NCBI GenBank assembly: GCA_963739095.1
Contig: CAVTZF010000016.1
Coordinates: 1-64,000 of the forward strand
From: JACVRW01 sp963739095
Lineage (GTDB): Bacteria; Actinomycetota; Thermoleophilia; Solirubrobacterales; Thermoleophilaceae
DNA length: 64,000 bases
Reading direction: 5' to 3'
Of this stretch, positions 33,339-42,832 are shown piece by piece (the stretch's first letter is position 1; each line of letters opens with the position of its first letter). The position numbers and the translations under genes were made by a program. The notes beneath the pieces were generated by a model that ran no database searches, was not told the origin of the DNA, and saw nothing but the letters and a program-made list of their open reading frames with translations.

Positions 33339-35744
33339 TCACTGTCCCCGTGGTCGGCGTCCGCGTTCGCAACGACCCAGCCGGTCGGCTCTGTCCGCGC
33401 GAGCGTGGTCCACGCCCGGCCCGCAGTCCAATTGGTCGCGCGCCCCACCGGCGAGCCCGACCCTGTCGGCGCCGGGACCGGTCCTGATCCGGTCGCGGCC
33501 ACTGCCCGGGTTGACCTCGTCGGCGCCCTGCCCCGTCGTGACGCGGTCATTACCGGGCCCCGCAGAGATCCTGTCGGCGCCCTTCCCCGTACTGACGACA
33601 TCGCTGCCGCCGCGGCTGCAGACGAGGTCGCGGCCGGCGCCGGAGAGGATCCGGTCGGGAGCCTTGCTGCCCACGATCACGTCGTTGCCCGGCGTACCGC
33701 GCGTGACCCCGCCACCCTTGACGACCATCGTCGCAAACTGGCCGAGACAGGTGGCCGTGGACGCCGCGAAGAAGGTCACCGTCACCTGCCCATTTCCGCT
33801 CTGCACGCCGTTCTCGATGCTCACGAGCGTGGCCGAGGAAACGACGTTGCTCGAGCCCCCGCCACCACCGCCGCCGCCTGAGCCTTCACCGATCTGGTTT
33901 TGCACCAGGCCGCCGTCGCCCCCGCCGCCGCCACCCAGGTAGCCGCCGCCCCCGCCGCCGCCGCCCCCACCGAAGAGCGAGACCTGCGGGTGGAGGCCGC
34001 TGGCGCCTCCTTGACCGAGCAACCCCGCGGTGCCGTTCTTGCCGGTGTCGATGCTGGTTGCTCCTTGCCCGCCGGCGCCGCCCTCGCCCCTGCGACCGCC
34101 CGTTGGCGCGCCGCCGCCGGCTCCACCTGGTTCGAAGCTGAAGGGGCCCGAGCCGCCGACCCCGTTCGTCCCACTTGCGCCGCCAGCCCCGCCGGCAAGG
34201 CCACCGAACACTTTCTGGTCGGAGACGTTCCCGGCGCCGCCGCCGCCACCACCGCCACCCGCGACCAGCAGGGCGTCGATGACCTGCGCGCCCGGAGTCC
34301 GCACGTCGCTCATGCCGCCACCGCCGCCCGGCGTCCTGGGGTACGCGTTCTGGTCTGTCGTCCCGAGGCCGCCGCCGCCGTTGAAGCCACCGTTTCCGTT
34401 GTACGGCCCACCCCGGGCCCACTGCGAGCCGCTGATGCCCGTTCCTCCTGCCCGGATCTCGAAGGTCGCCGCGGGCGAGAGGGCCAGCGTGGCCTCGACG
34501 TGAGCACCCATGCCGCCCGGCGCGGCACCGGTCCCGGACTGCGTCCGGGGATAGGAGGAGCCTCCCTGCGCGCCGTACAGGTCGAACGTCGCTTTCGTCA
34601 CGCCCCCGGGAACGGTCCAGCTCTGGACGCCGCCGGTGAACCCGAACGTCACGGTCTTCGTCGCGAACGACGGGCGCACCGCGAGGCCGCTCAGCGCGGC
34701 ACCTGATGCCACGAAGGCGGGATCTTTGGCCGCCAGCGTCTCACCGGGCCCCACGTCGAACTGGTAGACGGCGCCGAGGCCCGAGGCCTGAGCGGCGCTC
34801 ACGTAGACGGACTCGCCGTCAGGACTGACGGCCACCCCGGTGGCGCTGCTGCCGGCGGAGACGCTGTTTGGCTGTTTCGGGGCGAGCGCGTCGCCGGCAC
34901 CGACGTCGTACTGGGACACCGAACCGTCGCCGGAGCCCGCCACGTAGGCGGACTTGCTGTCCGGGCTGACCGCGAGGTCCGCAGGCGCATCGCCCGCGCC
35001 GACCTCGCCCGCGGACTTCGGGGTCAGCACGCCCCCCGCGCCCACGTCGTACTGGGAAACCGTGTCGACGGCGGCGTTCGTGACGTAGACGGAATCTCCA
35101 TCTGGGCTCACCGTCACCGAGCTGGGACCGTCGTCCGCCGGAACCGTGGGCGTGCTCTTGGGCGAGAGCGTGCCGCCCGCACCGACGTTGAACTGATAGA
35201 CGAGGGCCGTGTTCTGGGCTGCCAGGCCGTAGTTCGAGACGTAGACCGAGCGGCCGTCCAGACTCACCGCCACGTCGCTGGGCGTGGGGACCGTGGTGAC
35301 GGTCGCCGGGTTCTTGGGCGTCAGCTCGCCGCCGTCGGCGACGTCGTACTGCAAGACCGTGCCTCCCTGGTCGGCCACATAGACCGAGCTGCTGTCCGGG
35401 GCGACCGCCACGCCGACCGGTATCCGTCCCGCCGGTACCGTCGCGGGAGTCTTGGGTGACAGAACGCCCGCGGACGAGACGTCGTACTGCGCAACGGCGT
35501 TGCTCGTCGTCACGTAGACGGACCGTCCGTTCGGGCTCGCCACGACGTCGCTCGCGGACTGGCCCGCGAAGACCGTCGGCTGCCCCAGCGGAGAGAGCGA
35601 GCCGTCGTTTGGGCTGATCCCGAACTCGAAGACGTTGCCGCTGCCCGTGCTGACGACGTAGACGGTCGGGTCGGCGTGGGCCGGTGCGGCAGCCAGGAAT
35701 ACGAGCGAGATCGCGGCCAGGGCGGCCGGGGCACGAAGATCCAT
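33339..35744 (-). CDS. secreted YVTN beta-propeller + Gly-rich + RTX protein
   Basis: An 801-residue protein. The signal peptide (LAAISLVFLAAAPAHA) is followed by a YVTN-type propeller (residues about 20-395) with the same repeat style as its downstream paralogue. Then comes a domain starting GFTGGVQSWTVPGGVTKATFDLYGAQGG, which matches the glycine-rich domain of ALK/LTK-like and bacterial surface proteins, with long Gly runs (residues about 400-680). An RTX-like tail (GTPGNDVIVGS ... GAGRDLVCSRGGSD) closes it. ATG at 35744 is chosen because it starts a signal peptide; the open frame upstream belongs to a broken aldo/keto reductase. Confidence 0.78.
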   Translation of the reverse strand: MDLRAPAALAAISLVFLAAAPAHADPTVYVVSTGSGNVFEFGISPNDGSLSPLGQPTVFAGQSASDVVASPNGRSVYVTTSNAVAQYDVSSAGVLSPKTPATVPAGRIPVGVAVAPDSSSVYVADQGGTVLQYDVADGGELTPKNPATVTTVPTPSDVAVSLDGRSVYVSNYGLAAQNTALVYQFNVGAGGTLSPKSTPTVPADDGPSSVTVSPDGDSVYVTNAAVDTVSQYDVGAGGVLTPKSAGEVGAGDAPADLAVSPDSKSAYVAGSGDGSVSQYDVGAGDALAPKQPNSVSAGSSATGVAVSPDGESVYVSAAQASGLGAVYQFDVGPGETLAAKDPAFVASGAALSGLAVRPSFATKTVTFGFTGGVQSWTVPGGVTKATFDLYGAQGGSSYPRTQSGTGAAPGGMGAHVEATLALSPAATFEIRAGGTGISGSQWARGGPYNGNGGFNGGGGLGTTDQNAYPRTPGGGGGMSDVRTPGAQVIDALLVAGGGGGGGGAGNVSDQKVFGGLAGGAGGASGTNGVGGSGPFSFEPGGAGGGAPTGGRRGEGGAGGQGATSIDTGKNGTAGLLGQGGASGLHPQVSLFGGGGGGGGGGYLGGGGGGDGGLVQNQIGEGSGGGGGGGGSSNVVSSATLVSIENGVQSGNGQVTVTFFAASTATCLGQFATMVVKGGGVTRGTPGNDVIVGSKAPDRILSGAGRDLVCSRGGSDVVSTGKGADRISAGPGNDRVTTGQGADEVNPGSGRDRIRTGPGADRVGLAGGARDQLDCGPGVDHARADRADRLGRCERGRRPRGQ

Positions 35745-35826
35745 TGGCCGGCGGCTCAAGGGCGGACCCGTACGACGTGCATCGCCTGGCAGTGTTGCAT
35801 GCCCGCTGGAGGACGCAAGAGGCGCA

Positions 35827-36372
35827 CGGGTCCACAGGGAGTACTCGGTCTGCAGCGCGGCGATCGGGTGCACGGCGTGGGCGCGGCGGATCGTTTCGGG
35901 TCCGGCCTCGGACAGGCCGATGTGCAGGACCTTTCCTTCGGTCACCAGCTCGGCCAGGGCTCCGACGGTGTCCTCGATGGGAGTGTTGGGGTCGACCCGG
36001 TGCTGGTAGTAGAGATCGATGCGGTCGGTACCCAGCCGCTTCAGTGAGCCCTCGACCGCGGCCCGGATGTTCGCCGGGGCGCTGTCGAGCACTCCGGGGC
36101 CTCCGCCTGAGTGTGAGACGAAGCCGAACTTCGTCGCCACCACGACATCGTCGCGACGCCCCTTGAGGGCGCGGCCGACGAGTTCCTCGTTCGCGTAGGG
36201 GCCGTAGATCTCGGCGGTGTCGATGTGGGTGACGCCCAACTCCAGTGCCCGCTGGATGGTGCGGATCGACTCGGCGTCGCTGCTGTCGCGGGTCGAGGTA
36301 ATAGCCGGACATCGCCATCGTGCCCAGTCCGATGCGCGATACGTCGAGTCCGCCGAGTGAGATGTGCTTCAT
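35827..36372 (-). pseudogene. aldo/keto reductase, 5' fragment with a frameshift
   Basis: The first half of an aldo/keto reductase of about 330 residues. It starts MKHISLGGLDVSRIGLGTMAMSGYY at 36372, then after one inserted base near 36288 continues ELGVTHIDTAEIYGPYANEELVGRAL ... KFGFV ... LYYQHRVDPNTPIEDTVGALAEL. Catalytic Asp, Tyr and His regions are present. The match ends at about EYSLWTR (35827), and the rest of the barrel is missing, replaced by sequence leading into the propeller gene. It diverges from an XRE regulator, a pairing common for NADPH-dependent reductases in actinobacteria. Confidence 0.85.
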
Positions 36373-36432
36373 GAGAGTGCCTCCGGTTCGTGGATGGCTC
36401 TCAGCAAAGCGCGGATCTCGCGAAGGTGGGAG

Positions 36433-36470
36433 TCCCTGTTGAGAGAGGTACTGGCAGGGTCCCCCAGGGG
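36433..36470. promoter_or_regulatory. CAGGG-type repeat cluster, possible XRE operator
   Basis: CAGGG occurs at 36455-36459 and 36465-36469, one helical turn apart, and inverted as CCCTG at 36434-36438. The cluster lies between the divergent aldo/keto reductase and XRE regulator genes, 30-65 bp before the regulator start. It is a plausible autoregulatory site, inferred from position and symmetry only. Confidence 0.4.
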
Positions 36471-36497
36471 CGGACAGCCGGATCTACGCTTGGGGGC

Positions 36498-37352
36498 GTG
36501 GAGACGAAGCAGGAGATCCGCGAGTTCCTCACCTCTCGCCGCGCCCGGATCACGCCCGAGCAGGCGGGGTTGGCCTCCTACGGCAGTCGTCGCGTTCCCG
36601 GACTCCGCCGCGAGGAGGTCGCCGTCCTGGCCGGCGTGAGCGTTCCCTACTACACCCGCCTGGAGCGCGGAGACATGAGCGGAGCCTCCGAGAGCGTCCT
36701 GGAGGCACTGGCTCGGGCGCTCCAGCTCGATGACGCCGAGCGCGCCCACCTCTTCGACCTCGCCCGCGCCGCACAGCCGACCCCAGCGCCGTCTCGTCGG
36801 CGCCAGGCCAAGCAGCGCGTCCGGCCCGAGGTCCAGTGGACTCTCGATGCGATCACCGGTGCCGCCGCGTTCGTGGGCAACGAACGCCTCGACATCCTGG
36901 CCGCCAACCAGCTCGGACGCGCGCTGTTCTCCGAGCTGTACGCCGCGCCCGCGCGGCCTGTCAACACCGCCCGGTTCGTCTTCCTCGACCCGCGGGCCGA
37001 GGCGTCCTACGGCGACTGGGACCGCGTCGCCACCGAATCCGTCGCCATCCTGCGCTCTGCCGCCGGCCGCGACCCGCACAATCGCGACCTCTCCGACCTC
37101 GTCGGCGAGCTCGCAACACAGAGCGAGGCGTTCCGCACCCGCTGGGCCGCGCACAACGTCCGCTTCCACAACACCGGCGTCAAGCACTTCAACCATCCCG
37201 ACGTCGGCGAGCTCCACCTGAGCTACAACCGGCTGGACCTCGCGGCAGACCCCGGACTGACGATCTTCGCCTACACCGCCGAGCCCGGCTCGCGCTCTGA
37301 CGAGGCACTGAAGCTACTCGGCAGCTGGGCAGCCTCCGCGCACACCCCATGA
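36498..37352 (+). CDS. XRE family regulator with MmyB-like ligand-binding domain
   Basis: A 284-residue regulator. Residues about 15-75 are an XRE helix-turn-helix (GLRREEVAVLAGVSVPYYTRLERGD is the recognition unit). Residues about 105-270 match the MmyB-like ligand-binding domain of this actinobacterial group (AAFVGNERLDILAANQLGRALF ... NTARFVFLDPRA ... HFNHPDVGELHLSYNRLDL). Such regulators usually control an adjacent divergent oxidoreductase, here the broken aldo/keto reductase. GTG at 36498 is the start. The P5C-reductase-like gene overlaps the stop. Confidence 0.9.
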   Translation: METKQEIREFLTSRRARITPEQAGLASYGSRRVPGLRREEVAVLAGVSVPYYTRLERGDMSGASESVLEALARALQLDDAERAHLFDLARAAQPTPAPSRRRQAKQRVRPEVQWTLDAITGAAAFVGNERLDILAANQLGRALFSELYAAPARPVNTARFVFLDPRAEASYGDWDRVATESVAILRSAAGRDPHNRDLSDLVGELATQSEAFRTRWAAHNVRFHNTGVKHFNHPDVGELHLSYNRLDLAADPGLTIFAYTAEPGSRSDEALKLLGSWAASAHTP

Positions 37353-38162
37353 TGAGCACGATGACCATCCAGACACGACGCGACATCCCGCGTGACCTGG
37401 GCATCGTCGGTGTCGGCGCGATCGCCGAGGCGATCGTCACCGGCCTCTGCGAGGGAGCAGGACACCCCGACGTCCATCCACCTGTCCCCGCGAAGCGCCG
37501 TGCGGGCGAGTCGGCTCGCCGCTCGCTACCCATCGGTCCACGTCGCTGACAGCAACCAGACCGTCGTCGAGCGGGCAGACGTCGTGCTTCTGTGCGTGCG
37601 ACCGCAGGACGCGCATGCCGCACTCTCGGACCTGGCCTTTCGCTCACAGCAGGCGGTCATCAGCGTGATGGCCGGCGTCTCAATCGACGCTCTCCGCGCT
37701 TTGGTGGCGCCGGCAGAGGACCTCGTGCGCGCGATCCCACTGCCCGCGGTCGCCAGGCGGTCGGGCCTCACAGCGATCCACCCTCGGCACGAGCTCGCCC
37801 GCGCGATCTTCGACCCGCTCGGCGGGGTCATCGCCGTGGACGACGAGCGCGCGCTCGACGCGCTGTCTGCGTCTACCGCCACGATCGCCGCTCACCTGGC
37901 CTATCTCGACACGATCAGCCGCTGGCTCGCCGACCGGGGTGTACCGCAGACCGAGGCAACGCGGTACGTCGCAGCGGTCTTCGGAGCCTTGTCCGGAACG
38001 CTGCTCGGTACCCAAGCGATCGACTTCAGGACTCTGGCCGACGAGTACGCGACCGCCGGCGGAATCAACGAGCAGTTTCTCACCGCCCTCCGCCGCGCCG
38101 GCACCTTCGACGTCGTCGACCGCGCACTCGACGACGTGGCCCATCGACTTCAAGGCGACTGA
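37349..38162 (+). pseudogene. pyrroline-5-carboxylate reductase-like (ProC family), one frameshift
   Basis: Residues 1-37 (ending DLGIVGVGAIAEAIVTGLCEGA) are in the frame starting at ATG 37349. The rest (TSIHLSPRSAVRASRLAARYP ... VVLLCVRPQDAHAAL ... TAGGINEQFL) is in another frame up to 38162. One extra G near 37460 explains this. The Rossmann GxGxxA, the strand VLLCVRP and the C-terminal dimer helix with TAGGINEQ identify the ProC-like family, which reduces pyrroline-5-carboxylate or related imines. It overlaps the XRE gene by four bases. The intact remainder makes a read error plausible. Confidence 0.8.
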
Positions 38163-38190
38163 GGCCCTTCCATCGAGGTGACCTACCGGC

Positions 38191-39204
38191 TCAGGGGTTC
38201 GGCAGGGTTCGTGGCAGCCCGAAGTGCCGGAAGACACCGGTGTCGCTGAACCAGGTGATCGCGGCTACCGCGTCGCCCTCGAGCGTGAGCACGATCAGTC
38301 CGTAGGGGCGCGCGATCGCCGCGTGGGCGTCCGGCAGATAGCAGCCGAAGGCGGGCTGGTTGTTCGCGCGCGTCGGCACCACACGCAGGGGGGCGCCGCG
38401 CAGCTCGGCGCGGTGGCTGAGGAAGGTGGCGATGGCCTTGTGGCCCTGGTACTCGAGCGGCTGCGGCGGCATGGTGAGCAGCGCGTCGTCGGTGAGCAGC
38501 GCGACGACGTCGTCGGTATCGCCTCTCTCGACGGCATCGATGAAGCGCCCGACGAGCTCGCGCTCGCGGGCGGAGTTCGGCAGCGGGGCGCGATCGCGGT
38601 CGGCGGGGTTGGGCTGCGCGCGGAGCGTTGCCCGCGCCCTCTGCAGGGCACCCTTGACCGAGGCATGGCCCGTCTCGAGCATGTCCGCGACCTCTGCGTT
38701 CTTGAAGCCGAGCACGTCGTGCAGCACGAGCACCGCTCGCTGGCGCGGCGGGAGCTGTTGGAGCGCCGCCACGAACGCGAGCCCGACTGCCTCACGCATC
38801 TCGTAGCGCGCCTCCGGCGCGGATGAAGTGTCCGCAACGCCTTCGAAGAGTGTGTCGGGATACGGCTCGAGCCAGATTGGGTCGGTGCGCCGCGTGGGCT
38901 CCGGCGGATCAGCCATCAGCGGTGCCTCCTGCGGGCGGCGCCCGCGGTCGCGCAGCATGTTCAGACAGCGGTTCGTCGCGATCCGGTACAGCCAGGCTCG
39001 CAGCGAGGCTCGTCCCTCGAAGTGCTCGAGCCCTCGCCAGGCGGCGAGCAGCGTCTCTTGAAGCAGATCCTCGGCGTCCTGCAGGGAGCCGAGGATCCGG
39101 TAGCAGTGGAGCTGGAGCTCGCGCCGGTACGGGTCGGTCAGCTCGCGAAACGCATCCTCGTTCCCCGCGCGCGCGGCCTTGCTCAGCGTGTCTTCAGCGG
39201 TCAT
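38191..39204 (-). CDS. ECF sigma factor with C-terminal SnoaL-like domain
   Basis: A 337-residue ECF sigma factor. Sigma region 2 (RELTDPYRRELQLHCYRILGSLQDAEDLLQETLL) and region 4 (LPPRQRAVLVLHDVLGFKNAEVADMLETGHASVKGALQRAR) are clear. From about residue 215 a SnoaL-like alpha+beta domain follows (FIDAVERGDTDDVVALLTDDALLTMPP), as in SigJ/ECF41- and SigG-type factors where the tail modulates activity without a separate anti-sigma. ATG at 39204 is used. It diverges from the DUF899 gene, which may be its target. Confidence 0.92.
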   Translation of the reverse strand: MTAEDTLSKAARAGNEDAFRELTDPYRRELQLHCYRILGSLQDAEDLLQETLLAAWRGLEHFEGRASLRAWLYRIATNRCLNMLRDRGRRPQEAPLMADPPEPTRRTDPIWLEPYPDTLFEGVADTSSAPEARYEMREAVGLAFVAALQQLPPRQRAVLVLHDVLGFKNAEVADMLETGHASVKGALQRARATLRAQPNPADRDRAPLPNSARERELVGRFIDAVERGDTDDVVALLTDDALLTMPPQPLEYQGHKAIATFLSHRAELRGAPLRVVPTRANNQPAFGCYLPDAHAAIARPYGLIVLTLEGDAVAAITWFSDTGVFRHFGLPRTLPNP

Positions 39205-39235
39205 CACCCATAAGGACACCGGCCCAGCCCAGGAC

Positions 39236-39283
39236 GGATCGACCGATCCGTTTTCTCCGCGAGCGGTGTCTCACTTTCGACAC
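39236..39283. promoter_or_regulatory. two inverted repeats in the sigma/DUF899 divergent promoter
   Basis: GGATCG-AC-CGATCC (39236-39249) and GTGTC-8-GACAC (39266-39283) lie in the 115 bases between the divergent ECF sigma and DUF899 genes. Either may be a regulator site. No regulator is identified for them. Confidence 0.35.
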
Positions 39284-39318
39284 ACTCGATTAGTACCCAG
39301 ACGTGGAAAGGGTCCGCA

Positions 39319-40083
39319 ATGAAGATGCCGCCGGTTGTGACACAGCAGGAGTGGCAAGCCGCTCGGGAGCAGCTGCTGGTGAAGGAGAAGGAGGTCACGC
39401 ACGCGCGCGATGCGCTCGCCGCCGAGCGCCGCCGGATGCCGAGGATGGAGGTGGAGAAGGAATATCGATTCGAGGGGCCGAACGGGCCGGCAAGCCTGCT
39501 CGACCTATTCGAGGGGCGCCGCCAGCTGATCATCTACCGCTTCTTCTACGAGCCGGGCGTCATGGGCTGGCCCGAGAGCGGCTGCCCCGGCTGCTCCTGG
39601 ATCGCCGATCAGGTCACGCACCCTGCCCACCTGAACGCTCGCGACACCACGATTGCGTTGGTCTCCCGCGCCCCGCAGCCCGACATCGAGCGGTGGAAGG
39701 CGCGGATGGGCTGGGAGTACATCCCCTGGTACACGCTCACCGACGACTTCGATGCCGACTTCGACGTCGGCGAGTGGCACGGCACCAACGTCTTCTTCCG
39801 CGACGACGACGACCGGATCTTCCGCACGTACTTCGTCGACGGGCGCGGCGACGAGGCGCTGGGAGGCCTCTGGGCCTACCTCGACATCACCCCGCTCGGC
39901 CGTCAGGAGGAGTGGGAGGACTCGCCGGAGGGCTACCCGCAGACGCCGGCCGGCATATGGGTCAGGCGCCACGACGAGTACGACGCTCCGGCCGAAGTGG
40001 AGGCAGCGATCGCGAGCGACTTCGCCGAGATGGCGGAGCGCGGTCGCCCCCCACAGCAAGGTTCGGGGAGCTCGGGCTCGTGA
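39319..40083 (+). CDS. DUF899 thioredoxin-like protein
   Basis: A 254-residue DUF899 family protein. Marks are VVTQQEWQAAREQLLVKEKE at the start, LIIYRFFYEPG, and the Cys pair in ESGCPGCSWIADQ, which sits where a peroxiredoxin/thioredoxin-fold active site would be, then WYTLTDDFDADFDVG and VFFRDDDDRIFRTYF. Family members are predicted thiol oxidoreductases without known substrates. ATG at 39319 has GGAAAGGGTC upstream. It is divergent from an ECF sigma factor, a pairing seen often, which suggests stress-induced expression. Confidence 0.88.
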   Translation: MKMPPVVTQQEWQAAREQLLVKEKEVTHARDALAAERRRMPRMEVEKEYRFEGPNGPASLLDLFEGRRQLIIYRFFYEPGVMGWPESGCPGCSWIADQVTHPAHLNARDTTIALVSRAPQPDIERWKARMGWEYIPWYTLTDDFDADFDVGEWHGTNVFFRDDDDRIFRTYFVDGRGDEALGGLWAYLDITPLGRQEEWEDSPEGYPQTPAGIWVRRHDEYDAPAEVEAAIASDFAEMAERGRPPQQGSGSSGS

Positions 40084-40211
40084 TCGCGCATGTGGGAGCT
40101 GTGCCGCTCGAGGAGCTCCTGCCGTCGCTGACCGGCGCCGGCGCGGCCCTGCTGGTGGCGCGCGCCTGGCTGATGCTCCACCTGCGAGGCGGACGGGAGG
40201 CCGGGAAGTAA
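40080..40211 (+). CDS. 43-residue predicted membrane peptide
   Basis: GTG at 40080 overlaps the DUF899 stop (GTGA). The 43 residues contain one hydrophobic helix (LLPSLTGAGAALLVARAWLML) and a basic end (HLRGGREAGK). The coupled start and the single clean transmembrane segment support a real small membrane protein, but the ORF is short and no family is assigned. Confidence 0.45.
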   Translation: MIAHVGAVPLEELLPSLTGAGAALLVARAWLMLHLRGGREAGK

Positions 40212-40260
40212 CGGACTCCTGCTTGACAGACCGTCCGGGAACGGCGAGGTTTGTGAAGGG

Positions 40261-42463
40261 GTGAGGAGGAGCTCTCGTCTGTGGGTGCTGCTGTGTGCGT
40301 TGGCCGGGCTCGCGCTGGCGAGCCCGGCCGCGCACGCCGAGACCACCCATCCGTTTCTGACCTCGTTCAACGGGAGTGACACGCCGAGCGGCAGCTTCAG
40401 GGTCGCCGGCCGGGTCGCGGTCGACCAGGGGAGCGGCCACGTCTACGTCGTCGACATCTCGAGCGTCTTCGCCGGCACCGGCGCGGTCGAGGTCTTCGAC
40501 TCGTCCGGGGTCTTCCAGCGCGAGATCACGGGTGAGGGCACGCCCGCCGGTTCGTTCGCGTTCTCGCGGATCGGGAGCTCGGGCGTCGCCATCGATGCCT
40601 CGGGCGGGTCGGCCGACGGGAATGTCTACGTTGCCGACACGCGCAACAACGTGGTTGACGTGTTCGACTCGGCCGGCGTCTACGAGCGTCAGCTCACCGG
40701 CATCGTCGCGCCCACCGGCGTAACCGTCGGCGCGGACGGCCACGTGTGGGTGGCCGAGTCGGGCAGCGGCGAAGACACCAACGGGATGGTCCACGAGTTC
40801 GACGAGACGGGCGCGCTCGTCCAGAGCTGGCCGAACGGCTACTTCCAGACGGACGCGATCGCGCTCGACTCGACGGGCCGTGTCTATCTGCTCAACGGCG
40901 CCGGCGACGTCACGCGCTGGACGGCGACCGGTGGCGAGGAGACGCTGATCACGGACTCCGGGACCGGCATCGCGATCGACCCCGGTGACGATCACCTCTA
41001 CGTCGACAAGCGCAACTCGGTCAGCGAGTACGACGAGACGGGCGCGTTCGTGATCGAGTTCGGCGCGGGTCGGGTCTCCAACTCGTTCGGCGTCGCGGTG
41101 CACGGCGCGAGCGGCAGGGTGTTCGTCTCGAACTCGATCCCGCCGGTGCAGGTGAACGTGTTCGGCCCGCTCGCCACGATCCCGGACGTGAGCCTCGGCG
41201 GCGCGAGCGCGATCACCACGACGAGCGCGACGCTCAGCGGCACGATCAACCCGGTCGGCATCGCGGCGACCTACCAGTTCGAGTGGGGGACAGACAGCCG
41301 ACTACGGGAACGTCGCGCCCGCCACGCCCGCGGACGCCGGCGCGGGCAGCGACGATGTGCCGGCGACCGCGAACCTGTCCGGTCTCACGCCCGGCACGAC
41401 CTACCACTACCGGCTCAAGGGGACCAACGCGGGCGGCAGCAACTTCAGCCAGGACGGCACCTTCACCACGCTGAGCCCGCCGGTGATCGTCTCGACGACG
41501 GCGAAGGGGGGCCCGCGCTCCGCGACGCTGACCGCACAGGTCAACCCGCAGGGCGCCGACACCGCCTACCACTTCGAGTACGGCGTCGACGACGGCTACG
41601 GGTCGAGCACGCCCGAGACTGCGCTGGGCGGCGGCTTCGACGACCTCACCGCGACGGCCACGGTCAGCGGCCTCGAGTCCGGCAGGACCTACCACTTCCG
41701 CGTCGTCGCGACCAACGCCAACGGCACCTCGGAGGGTGCGGACACGACCGTCGTGACCTCGCCGCCCCCATCGATCAGCGGCCAGTCGGTCAGCGGCGTC
41801 GGCCAGGACGCCGCGACGCTCCACGCGACCATCAACGCCAACGGCGTCGCGACCACGTACCAGTTCGAGTACGGCCCGACCGCCGCCTATGGCTCGCTCA
41901 GCCCGCCGACGCCGGCGAGCATCGGGTCATGGATCGCGCTGCAGCCCGTCAAGTCGAAGCTCACCGGGCTGGCTCCGGGGACGACCTACCACTACCGCGT
42001 GATCGCGGCCAGCGCCGCCGGCGACTCGGCGGGTCCCGACCAGACGTTCACGACGGTCTCGGTGCCCGCGCAGCCGCCGGCGGGCGCGGGCGGCTCCGGC
42101 AGCGCGGGCGCGCCGCCGCCGGCCCCGCCGAAGACGCCGCTCCAGGTGGCGTCGATCACGAGGAAGCAGCTTGCGACCTGGGCCAGGACGGGCCGGGTAA
42201 CGCTGCGCGTCACGGTCGGCGGAGCCGGGACGGTCACGGCCCGCGCCAGGGCGAAGCTCCCTGGTCACTGGAACCCGTCGACCGTCGCGCGCGCCTCGAA
42301 GACTGCGACCGGGCCTGGCGAGCTCACGCTGACACTGCGGCTGTCGCGCGCAGCAAGAAGGGCGCTCGCGCGCGTGCGTCTTCCGGTGACGATCGTCGTG
42401 GACGGCGCGAGCGCGAACGTCGCCCGCACCCTCCGCGTGACGCTCCGGCGACCTAGGGCTTGA
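40261..42463 (+). pseudogene. secreted NHL-repeat/fibronectin-like surface protein, one frameshift
   Basis: A protein of about 733 residues if one inserted C near 41299 is removed. The N-terminus has a signal peptide (VLLCALAGLALASPAAHA). Residues about 25-310 are NHL-like propeller repeats (VAVDQGSGHVYVVD, VYVADTRNNVVDVFDS). The rest has three fibronectin-type modules with TYQFEYGPTAAYG and GTTYHYRL motifs, usual in secreted Solirubrobacterales-like proteins, and a C-terminal Arg/Ala-rich beta module. Probably surface-exposed. Both halves are open and conserved, so this may be intact in the real genome. Confidence 0.75.
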
Positions 42464-42716
42464 CCTCCGGCGGCTTGTCGTCCTGACCCTCGCTGAAGCG
42501 CCGCTCCTCGTGCTTCTCGGGGTCACTGTCCGGCAGCTCCTCCTGGCCCTCGCTGAAGCGCCCGTGCTGCTGCTCCTCGCGGTCGCTCTCCGGAAGCTCC
42601 TCCTCGCCCTCGCTGAAGCGCCCGTGGCGCTCCTCCTCGGTGTGCTTCCCGGGGACGTCCTCGCCCCTGGCGAAATCGGGCTCCCGCTCGGGATGCTCGC
42701 TCGGATCCTGTGCCAT
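42453..42716 (-). CDS. small hydrophilic protein with HGRFSEG repeats
   Basis: An 87-residue, highly charged protein. Three repeat units of the form HGRFSEGxEELPxSD occupy residues about 30-80, ending RRFSEGQDDKPPE. There is no signal peptide, Cys or membrane segment, and it is predicted to be disordered. Similar repeat proteins occur in other actinobacteria without known function; a stress- or nucleic-acid-associated role is possible. ATG at 42716 has GAGGAGG upstream. The 3' end overlaps the NHL protein gene by 11 bases convergently. Confidence 0.65.
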   Translation of the reverse strand: MAQDPSEHPEREPDFARGEDVPGKHTEEERHGRFSEGEEELPESDREEQQHGRFSEGQEELPDSDPEKHEERRFSEGQDDKPPEVKP

Positions 42717-42832
42717 TCGACTGACCTCCTCTTCGAGCCGGCACGTCGCGCAGCCGGCTGAGCTTGCGTTACCCGCGTAAGCGCACTCTACGCTGCCTGT
42801 AACAGGGCGCACAGATAGGGGTATCACCGCCG

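Noticed and set aside
33339..36239. A single 966-residue aldo/keto reductase-propeller fusion protein
   Set aside because: A proper signal peptide starts at 35744, the reductase is truncated and frameshifted upstream, and a cytoplasmic enzyme fused before a signal peptide makes no sense.
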